A stretch of 64,000 bases of DNA from Ignavibacteria bacterium (GCA_036262055.1 DATAJP010000003.1:1039001-1103000); one strand, 5' to 3'. Positions 35,295 to 47,722 are shown, counted from the first letter of the stretch. Numbers and translations are program-made. The notes: generated by a model not told the origin, from the letters alone.

Positions 35295-36025
35295 TTTTTT
35301 AGTAATGAATCATTTTGAATCTTTCGCGTCATTGTATCGGTCATAATTCTCGGTGTCTGAACTCCTGTGGTTGTTCCCGTAGTATCAACTTTAATCAATG
35401 AATCCGGAGCTGCAAGTTTTGATGTAGTATCACCCGGAGTATTATACCAATTATAAAACTTATCCTGAGGCATAACGACAACTTTTGTGTACATATTCCA
35501 GTGATTCAATCCGCAATACTCCGCGCAAGCAATGTCATAACTTCCCAGCTTCGGGGTCTGGAACCACAAATAATTTACTCTGCCCGGAATGGCATCTTCT
35601 TTTACTCTGAAAGCAGGAATATAAAAACTATGGTTAACGTCAACCGATTTGATAAGCATATGAATGTTTTTCTGATGCGGAACATATAACGTATCGCTTG
35701 TCTTTCCGTTCTGATACTTAAAGCTCCACTTCCACATCTGCCCTGTTACCGTAATACTGTCTGCATCTGAAGGAACACTGCGCATATTTTTGAAACCGTT
35801 CCATCCGACAAAAAATAAATATATAACGAGTGCAAGCGGAATAACAGTCCATGTAATTTCAAGCATTGTGTGCCCTGATATCTGCTCTGCTACGGGATGT
35901 CTTTTCTGGTTATACTTATAAATAAATATAAACATAGCAACGACGACAATAAGCAAAAGAACAACGCTTACTCCGATAATTAACCAAAAAGTGTCATCAA
36001 CACTCTGAACAATATTAGGTCTCAT
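35291..36025 (-). CDS. coxB: Cytochrome c oxidase subunit II
   Basis: 244 residues. Two N-terminal helices (about 12-35 and 50-72), then the CuA cupredoxin domain with aromatic patch GQMWKWSFKY, His in VNHSFYIPAFRVKEDAIPG and the CuA ligand run CAEYCGLNHWNM. No cytochrome c domain is fused at the C-terminus, which is instead a disordered Thr/Asp-rich tail of about 40 residues. So the electron donor must be a separate cytochrome, possibly that at 39545-40621. Overlaps neighbours by 4 bases at both ends. Confidence 0.95.
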   Translation of the reverse strand: MRPNIVQSVDDTFWLIIGVSVVLLLIVVVAMFIFIYKYNQKRHPVAEQISGHTMLEITWTVIPLALVIYLFFVGWNGFKNMRSVPSDADSITVTGQMWKWSFKYQNGKTSDTLYVPHQKNIHMLIKSVDVNHSFYIPAFRVKEDAIPGRVNYLWFQTPKLGSYDIACAEYCGLNHWNMYTKVVVMPQDKFYNWYNTPGDTTSKLAAPDSLIKVDTTGTTTGVQTPRIMTDTMTRKIQNDSLLKK

Positions 36026-36387
36026 ATTAATGGATTTCTAAAAGTTAAATCAAAGAAAGTTAAAATTATCATCGTCAGAAATATTATAATACATACCGCA
36101 ATAAATACTTTAAATATGACCGTATCGAATTTTACATGCATGAAATAATTCATTACCATAACCGTTTTTATAACTGCAATCAACAGCGCTGCAATGATTG
36201 CAAGCGAACCAAGACTGATGCCTGAAAGTGTAACCGTAATTGCCGTTAATCCAACCAGCCCCAGCCATACCATAACATATGTTCCGTAACCAACGGAATG
36301 CTCTTCGTGAGCAAGATGCTCTTCTTCAGCTTTGAGACGATGCTCATCAATAATTTCAACCTGACTTGCTTTGAGTTCTGCTGACAT
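36022..36387 (-). CDS. Cytochrome c oxidase subunit IV (small subunit)
   Basis: 121 residues. Glu/His-rich N-terminus (about 1-33), then three helices. VIKTVMVMNYFMHVKFD is the hallmark of the prokaryotic COX4 family, which stabilises the caa3-type enzyme. Its position between subunits III and II agrees. Confidence 0.9.
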   Translation of the reverse strand: MSAELKASQVEIIDEHRLKAEEEHLAHEEHSVGYGTYVMVWLGLVGLTAITVTLSGISLGSLAIIAALLIAVIKTVMVMNYFMHVKFDTVIFKVFIAVCIIIFLTMIILTFFDLTFRNPLI

Positions 36388-36393
36388 AATATT

Positions 36394-37035
36394 TTAATGA
36401 ATTAAATAGAATAACGGGAACAGGAAAATCCAGATAATATCAACAAGGTGCCAGTATAATCCGGAATTTTCAAGTTTCTGTAAATTTGTTGACGTAATAT
36501 ATTTTTTATGTATAAACCACATAACAAAACCGATAAAAGCCATACCGACGATAACGTGCAGTCCGTGAAGCCCTGTCATTGTATAATAAAGTCCAAAGAA
36601 TACTCTTTCTCCCTGCGCCATGTCATCAAGAGCAGGACCATTCGGATAAATTCCGAGGTGAATTTTATGCGTCCACTCAAAATACTTATTAACCAGAAAC
36701 GCAAGACCGCAGACTTGCGTTATCCATAAATAAGTCATACAGAGCTTTGCATTATTTTTTGTTAAAGCAACAATGCCGAGAACGACGGTAAGACTGCTTG
36801 TTAAAAGAATGACAGTGTTCACTGCTCCCAAAATCGGGTCAAGCTCAAGAGCCGCTGCTTTAAAATCATTCGGATAAATATATCTGTATGATGCGTAAAG
36901 GATGAACATTCCTCCGAAAAGCAAAAGCTCGGTGAAAAGGAACAGCCATATTCCCATTTTTGAACCGACGTCATCGCGATGCGCATGCCCGCCTTCGTGA
37001 ACTTCATGAGCTAAAGTCTCGCTGTTATGGCTCAA
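36394..37035 (-). CDS. coxC: Cytochrome c oxidase subunit III
   Basis: 213 residues. Starts with a His-rich cytosolic tail and has five helices, as in the short bacterial form. Typical: GIWLFLFTELLLFGGMF, LTGLHGLHVIVG and YWHLVDIIWIFLFPLFYL. Overlaps coxA by 4 bases. Confidence 0.95.
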   Translation of the reverse strand: MSHNSETLAHEVHEGGHAHRDDVGSKMGIWLFLFTELLLFGGMFILYASYRYIYPNDFKAAALELDPILGAVNTVILLTSSLTVVLGIVALTKNNAKLCMTYLWITQVCGLAFLVNKYFEWTHKIHLGIYPNGPALDDMAQGERVFFGLYYTMTGLHGLHVIVGMAFIGFVMWFIHKKYITSTNLQKLENSGLYWHLVDIIWIFLFPLFYLIH

Positions 37036-38693
37036 TGTTTTTTAACCTCCTTTACAACTTCAAGTGAATCGTCTTCCCAGTCTCTATGATAAGGACCGTG
37101 AGTAACAACAGGTATTTCATCAAAATTTTCTAACGGCGGCGGCGAAGGGACTTTCCACTCAAGTGTAGTGCTGCCCCATGGATTTTCAGGAGCTATTGCT
37201 CCTTTATATAAACCTCTTATTAAGTTAACAAACATAATTATCATTCCCGTTATCATAATCCACGAACCTACCGTTGCAATTACATGCCAAATCTGGAATT
37301 CAGGCAGATAATCATAATATCTTCTCGGCATTCCGAGATATCCCATAATGAACATCGGGAAGTAAAGCGTATTAAATCCAACAACGAAAACCCAGCATGC
37401 GACCTTTGCCGTTTTTTCATTATACATTCTTCCGAACATTTTCGGGAACCAATAGTGAAGCGATGCAAAGAATAAAAGACCCATGCCTCCGAACATAACA
37501 TAATGGAAGTGAGCAACTACAAAATATGTATCAGTTAAGTGAATATCTGTATCGAGAGTTCCGAGAACCAATCCGGTTAATCCTCCGATTGAGAATACTA
37601 CAATAAACGCCATAACATAAAGCATCGGGGCACGCATGTCAATCGAACCTTTATAAAGACTTGCAGTCCAGTTGAACACCTTAACACCTGTCGGAATAGC
37701 AACAAGAAATGTTAAAAATGAAAATATAACTCTTGCGGTATCGCTCATTCCGCTTGTGAACATATGGTGTCCCCAGACGAGATAACCCACGAATGCAATT
37801 GCAAGAGATGAAAGCGCAATCGGGACATATCCGAAAATATCTTTCTTTGTAAACGTTGCGATGATATCGGAAACAACACCCATCGCAGGCAGAATCATAA
37901 TATAAACAGCAGGATGCGAATAAATCCAGAACAAGTGCTGGTAAAGAAGCGGGTCACCTCCTTTGTTCGGGTCAAACACACCAATACCGAAAAATCTTTC
38001 TAATATTATAAGTAACAATGTAATTCCGATAACCGGAGTAGCAAGAATCTGAATCCATGCTGTTGAATAAAGCCCCCAGCAGAATAAAGGCATTCTGAAA
38101 AATGTCATTCCCGGACATCTCATTCTGTGAATCGTGGTAACAAAATTTAAGCCGGTCAAAATTGAAGAAAAACCTAAGACAAACGCAGCAAAAACCGATA
38201 ATGAAATATTGGCTGTCGAGCGAAGACTATATGGAGCATAGAAAGTCCAGCCCGTATCCATAATTCCGCCGCCAGTGAATAGCGAAACTATTGCAATCGC
38301 GCCTCCGATGATATATAAATACCAGGACATTAAATTTAAACGCGGGAAGATAACGTCCTTTGCGCCGATTTGAATCGGCATGATAAAGTTACCGAATACT
38401 GCAGGTATTCCCGGTATGATGAAAAGAAACACCATGATTACTCCATGAAGAGTAAAAATGGAATTATAAGTCTGCGCCTTCATGATGGTTTCACCGGGTG
38501 AAAGCATCTCAAGCCGCATTAGAAATCCTAAAGTAACCGCAACGGCAAAAAATGAGAGCATCGAGATAAGATATAAAATACCTATCCTTTTGTGGTCTAA
38601 AGTTAATAGCCATCCTGCTATTCCCTTTCTCTTGCCGTCGTATTCGTAAAACGATACTTCAGCCGGATTACCGGCAATCGTTCCGTTAGCCAT
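37032..38693 (-). CDS. coxA: Cytochrome c oxidase subunit I, A2 type
   Basis: 553 residues, 12 helices. Haem and CuB ligands are in IFTLHGVIMVF, YSHPAVYIMILP (with the cross-linked His/Tyr), GHHMFTSGM and HFHYVMFGG. The pair YS just before HPAVY, in place of the Glu of HPEVY, places it in the A2 class of haem-copper oxidases, which is common in Bacteroidetes, Rhodothermus and Thermus. It reduces oxygen to water with proton pumping. Confidence 0.96.
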   Translation of the reverse strand: MANGTIAGNPAEVSFYEYDGKRKGIAGWLLTLDHKRIGILYLISMLSFFAVAVTLGFLMRLEMLSPGETIMKAQTYNSIFTLHGVIMVFLFIIPGIPAVFGNFIMPIQIGAKDVIFPRLNLMSWYLYIIGGAIAIVSLFTGGGIMDTGWTFYAPYSLRSTANISLSVFAAFVLGFSSILTGLNFVTTIHRMRCPGMTFFRMPLFCWGLYSTAWIQILATPVIGITLLLIILERFFGIGVFDPNKGGDPLLYQHLFWIYSHPAVYIMILPAMGVVSDIIATFTKKDIFGYVPIALSSLAIAFVGYLVWGHHMFTSGMSDTARVIFSFLTFLVAIPTGVKVFNWTASLYKGSIDMRAPMLYVMAFIVVFSIGGLTGLVLGTLDTDIHLTDTYFVVAHFHYVMFGGMGLLFFASLHYWFPKMFGRMYNEKTAKVACWVFVVGFNTLYFPMFIMGYLGMPRRYYDYLPEFQIWHVIATVGSWIMITGMIIMFVNLIRGLYKGAIAPENPWGSTTLEWKVPSPPPLENFDEIPVVTHGPYHRDWEDDSLEVVKEVKKH

Positions 38694-38710
38694 AATTATT
38701 AAAACTAAAT

Positions 38711-39529
38711 TTATTTAAAATTCGGATTTACCGGAACACCAACATCTCCGGAATCAACCCGATTAATTTTCTTTTTCTTTTTTATGATAAAAAACACAAC
38801 AAATATTGCGAGCAAAAACAATGTTACTGCGCCGGCAATTCTTGTAACATCCAACACATACGTTCTTCCGACAGGGTCATAACTGTAGCATAGTTTCATA
38901 AGCTTCGAAATCGTAGCCCCTGTTCTTCCTTCGGAAGCTTCGGTTATTGCCATCTTAAAATCAAACGGATTATATTCAATCCCGTATAAATACCTTGCAA
39001 TTTTTCCTTCGGGAGACAGAACCATAATCGCTGCGCTGTGCGCATAATCATTTCCCTGCTTTAAATATTTCCAGCCGAGAGCATTGCATATTCTTGCAAT
39101 GTTAGCGCTGTCGCTTGTCAGGAATCTCCATCCGTTTTCATCAATCGGATTATTCATCGAAGCCAGATAATTTTTCTTTTTATCGTTAGCTAAGATATAA
39201 TCCTCACTCGGGTCAAAGCTGATTGTAACAACATTGTAATCCTTTCCGGGATATAAATCAACCATATCGACAACATCAGCAACTCCGTTCATCAACGGAC
39301 TGCAAATACCCGGACATCTGTAATAAACCATTGCAACAACAGTTGGCTTTCCGTTAAGAAGCTGACCCATTGTCACAGGCTTCCCGTATTCATCGAAAAA
39401 AGTTATATCTGAAGGAACAGTTTCACCTAACTTCTCGTCTATACCGACATCCGAAGGTGAAGGTTCGTCAGCAAAAACAATATTTACGCTGACAAATAAA
39501 ATCAATATATGTATTAAGAACTTATACAA
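38711..39529 (-). CDS. SCO1/SenC copper chaperone
   Basis: 272 residues. Signal peptide at 1-20, a thioredoxin-like domain with Cys72 and Cys76 in RCPGICSP and His164 in DYAHSAA, the copper ligands of Sco. A C-terminal transmembrane helix (about 228-250) and basic tail are present, an unusual position for the Sco anchor, which is N-terminal in most proteins. It supplies copper to CuA of subunit II. Located 17 bases from coxA. Confidence 0.92.
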   Translation of the reverse strand: MYKFLIHILILFVSVNIVFADEPSPSDVGIDEKLGETVPSDITFFDEYGKPVTMGQLLNGKPTVVAMVYYRCPGICSPLMNGVADVVDMVDLYPGKDYNVVTISFDPSEDYILANDKKKNYLASMNNPIDENGWRFLTSDSANIARICNALGWKYLKQGNDYAHSAAIMVLSPEGKIARYLYGIEYNPFDFKMAITEASEGRTGATISKLMKLCYSYDPVGRTYVLDVTRIAGAVTLFLLAIFVVFFIIKKKKKINRVDSGDVGVPVNPNFK

Positions 39530-39544
39530 AATTTACCTCTAAAA

Positions 39545-40621
39545 TTATTTTTTCGCAGTCGTATCTTTTGGCTGCGTGCTTGTTGTTGTGCCTGTTTTTG
39601 TCGTATCCGTGCCGGGTGTTAAATTAATAATGGTCGATGCGGAAACCGGAACAGGTGCAAACATATTATATTGGCTATATAAACCTTTTATATAGTTATA
39701 AACTCGTGTCCATTCATCAGGAGTAAGGGAGATTGCTTCAGGACGGAACCCGTTTTGAACGGGGTTTGTCATAATAAAATTAACAAATTCATTTTCATTT
39801 TCATTCCACTTCGAATTCCCCATCAAAGAGGTCAAAGCTTTATCCATATTTCTGACAATTCTCTTGAAAAGCTGTGCATCGGGATTATCTTTGTCATTAA
39901 CTATCTTTGACCTGACAGTATCCATCTTCAATTCATTTCCATTAACGTAATCAGCGACCATTCTTTCAATTGCCGATTCAACAGGAATCATATTCGGCTC
40001 AAGAGAACCTTTTGTCAAGTTATACATTGCATCCAGAGTCTGATAATCTGTTATCGTAGTATTCGGAATTGCCGGATTAAAATCTCTTATGTATTCTATT
40101 ATTGCAAGGCGGTCACTCGGCGGCAAATTGCTGTAAGAAGCCATTCCTCTTGTAGTAATGCCCTCTTGTAATGTTTTATACATTGCATCGATGGTATAGC
40201 CGTTTGTCCATCCTTCAAGCGAATGGAAATTTCTCGGTCTTGGATTAAGGTTAACTCCTGCAACACCGTCACCGTTACCCTGGTCACCATGACAGCTTGC
40301 ACAGTTAGTTACATATAATTCTCTGCCTCTGTCCAAAACCAGAGCGCCGGGGTTTACATATAATTTTACGTCAACTGGTGGCGATAAAGTTCCCCTCTTA
40401 AATACTTGCGGTGGTTTTGCCTTTGTCGTATCATAAACAGGAGGAGCAATTGACATCCTTGTTACATAATTTATATTCATAACATAAAATGCCCCGACTA
40501 CTACGAGTAAAGCAAGAATAAGTATGTAAAACACCCCATAAGCAGGCAGTGCTTTTCTGGCCTTTTCATAAAGGTCTAAATTCTCTTCTAAATTTTCTTT
40601 TATGTTAGGTAAATCACTCAT
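39545..40621 (-). CDS. Membrane-anchored monohaem cytochrome c
   Basis: 358 residues. One N-terminal helix (about 28-49) anchors a periplasmic cytochrome with CASCH at 107-111 (NCASCHGDQGNGDG), and a large C-terminal helical part. The Thr-rich tail (GTDTTKTGTTTSTQPKD) is disordered. I start at ATG 40621 (MSDLP); a longer frame begins 19 codons upstream, inside actF. Its placement between actF and sco/cox genes and the absence of a fused cytochrome in coxB make it a good candidate for the electron bridge from ACIII to the oxidase. Confidence 0.85.
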   Translation of the reverse strand: MSDLPNIKENLEENLDLYEKARKALPAYGVFYILILALLVVVGAFYVMNINYVTRMSIAPPVYDTTKAKPPQVFKRGTLSPPVDVKLYVNPGALVLDRGRELYVTNCASCHGDQGNGDGVAGVNLNPRPRNFHSLEGWTNGYTIDAMYKTLQEGITTRGMASYSNLPPSDRLAIIEYIRDFNPAIPNTTITDYQTLDAMYNLTKGSLEPNMIPVESAIERMVADYVNGNELKMDTVRSKIVNDKDNPDAQLFKRIVRNMDKALTSLMGNSKWNENENEFVNFIMTNPVQNGFRPEAISLTPDEWTRVYNYIKGLYSQYNMFAPVPVSASTIINLTPGTDTTKTGTTTSTQPKDTTAKK

Positions 40622-40631
40622 TTTATAAAAT

Positions 40632-41822
40632 TTAATACAAATGGAAATCCAAAGCGTTCTGAAGTTTCGGGTCGCCAACCGGAATTAAATTGGTTTTATT
40701 TGATTTCATCTTAAATGCTACCATGAACAAACCGACAGCAATAAGCGGAAATCCTATTTCAATCCATCCAAAAACAGGTCCGTGCATTCCGTGTGCATGT
40801 GTATAAGTCGGCATCACAAGCCAGTACATGTCAAGATAATGCGCTGCAAGCATCCATATAGACATAATTTTCAATTTCTGTAAATTTGTCTTCGTTGACC
40901 TCGGCAGTAAAATCAGGAACGGCAAAATAAAATGGAAAAACAGCAATCCGATGGAAACATATTTCCATCCGCCTTCCCATCTCATCGTGTACCAGAATGT
41001 TTCATCAGGAATATCTGCATACCACTGAAGAACAAACTGGGAAAAAGCAATGTAAGCCCAGAAAATAACGAATGCAAACATCATTGTACCCAGACTATAA
41101 AACTGGTCGTTCGAAATTCTCGGGTCAAGATATCCGTTTTGTTTTAAAAGAACTGCAATCAAAGTTAATGCTGCAAATGCAACACCAAGTGTTCCCGCAA
41201 AATAATAAACTCCGAACATTGTTGAATAATAATGCGGTTCAAGACTCATTACCAAATCAACTGCAAGAAAGGTAAGAGTTATTATAAACAACGGAGCAAA
41301 CAATGCCGAAAAAGCTACGCTTCGTCTTGTCAGCTTAGGGTCTCTTGTAACATCCTGTTTTTGAGAATTTCTTATAAATATAATAAAAAATATAATCCAG
41401 ATTATAAAATAAATTGCAAGTCGAATCAGGAAAAAGCTTGTATTCAGATAGGGTTCTTTTCCTTTTAAAATCGGGTCCGCCTCAACCGCATCGTGATGCG
41501 TCCAGTGATATAAAGTATGCATTCCCAATATAATCGGAATGACCAAAAGCACAAGAAGCGGCGTAACAGACGAAAGAAACTCGCTTATTCTTCTGAACGG
41601 CACGCTCCATGAAGCACCTACAAGATATTCCATTGCAACAAGCCCGAGGGAACCTATTGCGATGCTGACGATGAACATATACATAATTACATAATTGAAA
41701 TATGCCCTGTCAGGATTGAAAATAAACGAAGCTGCGGCAAGGATACCGCCAATTACAATCAATGCGATTCCAATTGAAAAAACTTTATTAGGAATTTTTT
41801 TATTTTCTATCTGAACTTCCAT
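40632..41822 (-). CDS. actF: Alternative complex III, subunit ActF
   Basis: 396 residues, about ten helices, NrfD/ActC-related. GMHTLYHWTHHDAV, MSLEPHYYSTMFGVYYFAG and HAHGMHGPVFGWIEIGFPL are ActF-type. ActF with ActC forms the membrane part that binds quinol. It is 43 bases downstream of the actDE gene. Confidence 0.9.
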   Translation of the reverse strand: MEVQIENKKIPNKVFSIGIALIVIGGILAAASFIFNPDRAYFNYVIMYMFIVSIAIGSLGLVAMEYLVGASWSVPFRRISEFLSSVTPLLVLLVIPIILGMHTLYHWTHHDAVEADPILKGKEPYLNTSFFLIRLAIYFIIWIIFFIIFIRNSQKQDVTRDPKLTRRSVAFSALFAPLFIITLTFLAVDLVMSLEPHYYSTMFGVYYFAGTLGVAFAALTLIAVLLKQNGYLDPRISNDQFYSLGTMMFAFVIFWAYIAFSQFVLQWYADIPDETFWYTMRWEGGWKYVSIGLLFFHFILPFLILLPRSTKTNLQKLKIMSIWMLAAHYLDMYWLVMPTYTHAHGMHGPVFGWIEIGFPLIAVGLFMVAFKMKSNKTNLIPVGDPKLQNALDFHLY

Positions 41823-41865
41823 TAATTAAATTTTCTTTTCTCTGTTATATCCTAACTGCAAATTA

Positions 41866-43068
41866 TTATTGCGGTAAATCAGAATCTTTTGCGTTTTGTG
41901 ACCTTTGCAATGCTCTTATATAATGAATGATTGCCCATCTGTCATCACGTGAAATCTGTTTCGTATAGCTCGGCATCGTATTTTGTCCGTTTGTAATTAC
42001 GTGATAAATATTTCCGTCAGCCCAGTTGCGAACTTTGTCGGTATGGAAAGACGGCGGATTAGGAAATTGTCCCCGCAATCTGCTGTCGCCTCTTCCGAAA
42101 TATCCGTGGCATGGACTGCAGTATGTATCATATCTTTTTTGTCCAGTCTGCATAACCTTTTCAGTAACAGGCAGAGGGTTTGCAAGAAGCTTTACCAATG
42201 AATCAGGCATTCCTGCATATTCATAAGGCATATATCCGCGAGCTACTGTTCCGGGAGGAGGAACTCTCATTCCAAAACCATCTGCAAAGAAAGTGCTTTT
42301 TTCCTGAGGAAGAACTTTTGCCTGATGCCACATCCAGTCAAAAGGCATCTGATAAATAAGCCAGTTCAAAGTAAAATATGTTCCGCCTGCAACTAATACT
42401 GCAAAGACAACTAAAACTTTTATAAAGCCTGCTGAAAAAATCGGGGTTTTAACTTTGTCTTCCTTAACCTTAGAGTCATATATACTATATATCTGTGTGC
42501 TTCCGAGTTCTCTGAATAAACTCTCAACCCGCTCTTTATTAAATTTTTTATCATTCGATTTTACATAAACACCATATTTATCCTGCGAGGTTGCCTTGAG
42601 ATAATCAGTTTCGAGCAGCGGATTATTAAACCATGGAAGCTTGCTGAAAAGCGCAATCAATGCGCCTGCAGTCATAAGACCGCAGAATAAAACCGTAAGC
42701 TCAAACGTAACAGGCATCGACGGAGGAATATTGAAATACGGCTTGCCTCCTACTATGTTTGTATAATCAACACCTGACATCCATCCTATCATAGCAAGAG
42801 CAGATATCGTTCCGGTTATGCCGAGTGTAAAGCTGAACCATCCGAGTTTTGTCGGCTTCAGCTTCATTGCATCATCCATTCCGTGAACGGGATAGGGGGT
42901 ATTTACATCGAACTGTGTATATTCAGAAGAAACTTTTTTCGCTGCCGCAATAATCTGGTTTGGCGTATCAAACAACGCACCAACAGCATACACCTTATCC
43001 GACTTTTCTTCCTCGGGCAAAGGTGATTCGTTAATCTTCCTGAATTTTTCTAAATACTTTTTAATCAT
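41866..43068 (-). CDS. actDE: Alternative complex III, ActD-ActE fusion
   Basis: 400 residues. Residues about 25-200 are the DUF3341/ActD domain: AVGALFDTPNQIIAAAKKV..., two helices, FWNNPL-like NNPLLETDY, and a C-terminal part. Residues about 205-400 are ActE: a helix (about 212-232), ADGFGMRVPPPGTVARGY, and a monohaem cytochrome c with CSPCH at 317-321 and Met365 in NTMPSY. In Rhodothermus these are two proteins (established). Here one reading frame without interruption covers both. The haem would take electrons from ActB. Confidence 0.92.
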   Translation of the reverse strand: MIKKYLEKFRKINESPLPEEEKSDKVYAVGALFDTPNQIIAAAKKVSSEYTQFDVNTPYPVHGMDDAMKLKPTKLGWFSFTLGITGTISALAMIGWMSGVDYTNIVGGKPYFNIPPSMPVTFELTVLFCGLMTAGALIALFSKLPWFNNPLLETDYLKATSQDKYGVYVKSNDKKFNKERVESLFRELGSTQIYSIYDSKVKEDKVKTPIFSAGFIKVLVVFAVLVAGGTYFTLNWLIYQMPFDWMWHQAKVLPQEKSTFFADGFGMRVPPPGTVARGYMPYEYAGMPDSLVKLLANPLPVTEKVMQTGQKRYDTYCSPCHGYFGRGDSRLRGQFPNPPSFHTDKVRNWADGNIYHVITNGQNTMPSYTKQISRDDRWAIIHYIRALQRSQNAKDSDLPQ

Positions 43069-43097
43069 CTTATCTTAAAGACAAACTAAACTTTATA

Positions 43098-44470
<1,373 letters not shown>

Positions 44471-44474
<4 letters not shown>

Positions 44475-47400
44475 TTTCTTTCCTCCATTGTTTCTTCTAT
44501 GTTTCTTAACTTCGCAATGTAAGTAACGTTTGGTTTTACCTTAATCGGCTCAAGCACATAATATGCAAGAGGGTGTTCCCGATACGCCTGAATCTTATCT
44601 GTTTTATCATTCATATTTCCGAAAGTTATTGCATTGGTCGAGCAGGCATCCTGGCATGCGGTTGTAACGTCGCTTCCCAATACTTCTCTTCCCTGCTGAA
44701 TTGCAACTTGTCTTGCTTTCATAATTCTCTGAACGCAGAATGTGCATTTTTCCATAACCCCTCTTGAACGAACCGTTACTTCAGGGTTTGCAGCAAGAGC
44801 AAATGACGGCTCTTCCTGATATCCATCTTTAAATCTGTTTCTGAAATTGAAATAATTAAATCTTCTTACTTTATAAGGGCAGTTGTTGCTGCAATATCTC
44901 GTACCTACGCATCTGTTATAAGTCATTCCGTTAATTCCGTCCTCGCTGTGTGTGGTTGCAAGAACAGGACAAACATTCTCGCACGGAGCAAAATCACAAT
45001 GCTGGCAAAGCATCGGTTGAAAATTAGCATTTGGTGCTTCAGGTGTTCCGGAATAATATCTGTCAATTCTTAACCAGGTCATCTCGCGATTTCTGCCGAC
45101 TTGCTCTTTTCCTACAACGGGAATATTATTTTCGACATTGCAGGCAGCTACACATTCGCCGCAGCCAATACATTTGTTAAGGTCGATTGCCATTGCCCAT
45201 TTTGTCGGACCTTGATAATACTTATTCGTATTTCTCGGGTCAGTCGGATTTTCAGCATTGATACTTGGATTGATACTTGGATATTGCTCAAGAGGAATAC
45301 CCTCAAAACTTTGCTTTGCAGTAATTGACTGTGGGTTTTTCTTATATTGATTATAAGTTCCTTCCTGAATTATTAACCTTTTGAATTGAATGTCTTTATA
45401 TTGCGGATTATCAATCGGGTAATGCTCCTGAGTAGAAATAAGCTCGTATGTTCCTGCAGCTTTTGTTACAGCCGCGTTATTATAAAAATATGCGCTCAGC
45501 GCAGGTGATTTTGAAATAACAGGATATACATTTACACCGACTTCAGTTCCCACCGTTCCGGCAACCGTTCTTCCATAACCCAATTCTGTTGAAATCACAT
45601 TATCATCCATTCCCGGTTGAACCATAACAGGAAGCTGTAAGTTTTTTCCGTTGATGCTTATATCAATTAAATCATTCATATCAACACCGAGCGACTTAGC
45701 CATGTTCGGTGAAACGGCAGCATAGTTATCCCATACAACTCTTGAAATAGGATGAGGCAGTTCCTGAAGCCATCCGTTATTTGCAAATGAACCGTCAGCG
45801 CCGATAAACGGACTTGCAGTGAACAACATAATAGAAGTGCTCGACGGCGTTAATCTTTTTTGAATTCCCGTGAATGCACCCTGATTCATCGGAGCAAGTG
45901 TAGCAAGAGGTTGGTTGGTCATCACAAATCCATCGTGCAAAGCTCCGAACCAGTATTCGTTAAACTTAACTTTTGAACCTATTGCAGGATGAATAGTTGT
46001 CTGCCAGTTATTCTTTATATAATTTGAATAAATATCATTGTTATATGTCTGAGCGCTTCCATTAATCCAGTTTAATATCACCCCTTCTTTTTGGCGTGTA
46101 TTATATAGAGGAGCAATCACAGGCTGCTGAACAGAATAAAACCCAACTCTTCCTCTGTAATCTCCCCAGCTTTCAAAATCCGAATTAACCGGAAGCACAT
46201 AATTGCTTGACGCCGATGTTTCGCTGTCTATTAATGTGAACGTAATTACACTCTGCGCTTTCTTCATTGCATCGGCATAACCGAAATCACCCGGAAGATT
46301 ATATACAGGGTTAACATCAAGATGAATTAACACCGCAACGTTGCCGCTGTTTAAATCACTGACAAGATTATTTATGTCAGATGACATGAACGGAGGCAAT
46401 TCTTCTTCGTAGTTATCGAGTATGTATAAATTTCTGTTTCCTAAAACTTCATTGAGCAGGTTAACCGTGATGTGTGTTGATTCAGGAAGTGAATCGCCAG
46501 CAGTTACAAACGATGCTCCCGGATTCTTTGCAAGGTCGTTGACTAAATTCGAAATTACCTTTGCATCAACATTATATTTCTGCGCAAACTGATTTAAGTT
46601 ATAACCTGAAACCGCTCCTGACGCACCTGCATCCATTGCGAACGTTCCCGATAATCTTCCTGAAAGCTCTTTTATCAGACACAAAGCTAATTCTTCTATT
46701 GCATCGGTTCTCAATCTTATTCTATAATCTGCATTCATTCCCGTTATGGAAACATTTCCTTCAACTGCATATAATCTATTGAAACTGTCACCGTTGATTA
46801 CTTCACGGTTTTGAACAAATCTTCTTGCGTTCTCGATTTTGTTTGCATCATTGCCAAGAAAATCCGATTCAAGCGCAAGGATTACTTTTGCATCTTCATA
46901 TTTAATTGTCGGATAAGCTTTATTGCCGTAGCACTTGAACCACGCGCTGTTCTTATTCGACATATTCGCTGTGTCGTATGTATAAACTTTTGCGGTCGGA
47001 TATTTTGCCTGAAATTCAGTTAAAACTTTTTTGAATGTCGGTGAATAAACCGGGTTTGCAACGATTGCAATTTCTTTTCCTGATGATGCTGCTTTGTTTA
47101 ACAAGCCGATAACCTGAGTATCAACGTCCTGCCATTGCATATCGGCAAATGAGTTTCTGTCCGAAGCAAACTTTGGATTCTGAATTCTATCAGGGTCATA
47201 TACATTTAATATGCTTGCCTGAGTTCTTGCATCTATTTTTCCTTTGCTCACGGGATGTTCAGGATTGCCGTCAACTTTTATCGGTCTTCCCTCACGGGTT
47301 TTCACAAGAACACCAACTGGCATTCCGCCGATTATGAACGTTGATGCATAATAATTAGGATTACCCTCGACAATTTCTTCAGGTTTTTTATTATAGGGAA

Positions 47401-47722
47401 TGATTTCACCTTTGTCTCTGTAATTAGAGCATCCCGCTGCAGCGAATGCTGCGGAAGCGGCAAGCAAGCCGAGGAATTTTCTTCGTGATAAACCGCTGAA
47501 AGCACCCTCATCAAGCGGCTTGTTAGCATCTTTATCAAACTCAAGATTCTTAGCTCTGATAAATTCAGGGTCATTATGAAGCTCGCGGAATGAACGCCAA
47601 TAATGAGCGTCCTTATCGCCCACTTTTACTTCGTGACCGTTTTTAACTTCGGTATGATTGATTTTTTCGTCTTCTTTTATAATCTCGGAACTCAAATCTA
47701 TGTAATTTTTATCTTTACCCAT
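44471..47722 (-). CDS. actB: Alternative complex III, subunit ActB (MopB fused to iron-sulfur protein)
   Basis: 1083 residues. An N-terminal extension (1-77) precedes a Tat signal with SRRKFLGLLAASAAF (79-93) and a lipobox at Cys98. Then a molybdopterin-oxidoreductase-like domain (about 100-760) without a readable Mo site, and a ferredoxin part (about 820-1050) with CIGCGECVAAC, CQHCDFAPCENVC, CVGTRYCSNNC and CTFCVQR...ACQDAC, four clusters. ActB passes electrons from quinol to haems. The signal in the middle of the N-terminus is the TAT-variant type in ACIII. TatC is encoded at 24540. Confidence 0.95.

Noticed and set aside
45255-45290. Direct repeat TTGATACTTGGA in actB
   Set aside because: A 12-base duplication coding SINPSIN in a linker; no sign of regulatory use.
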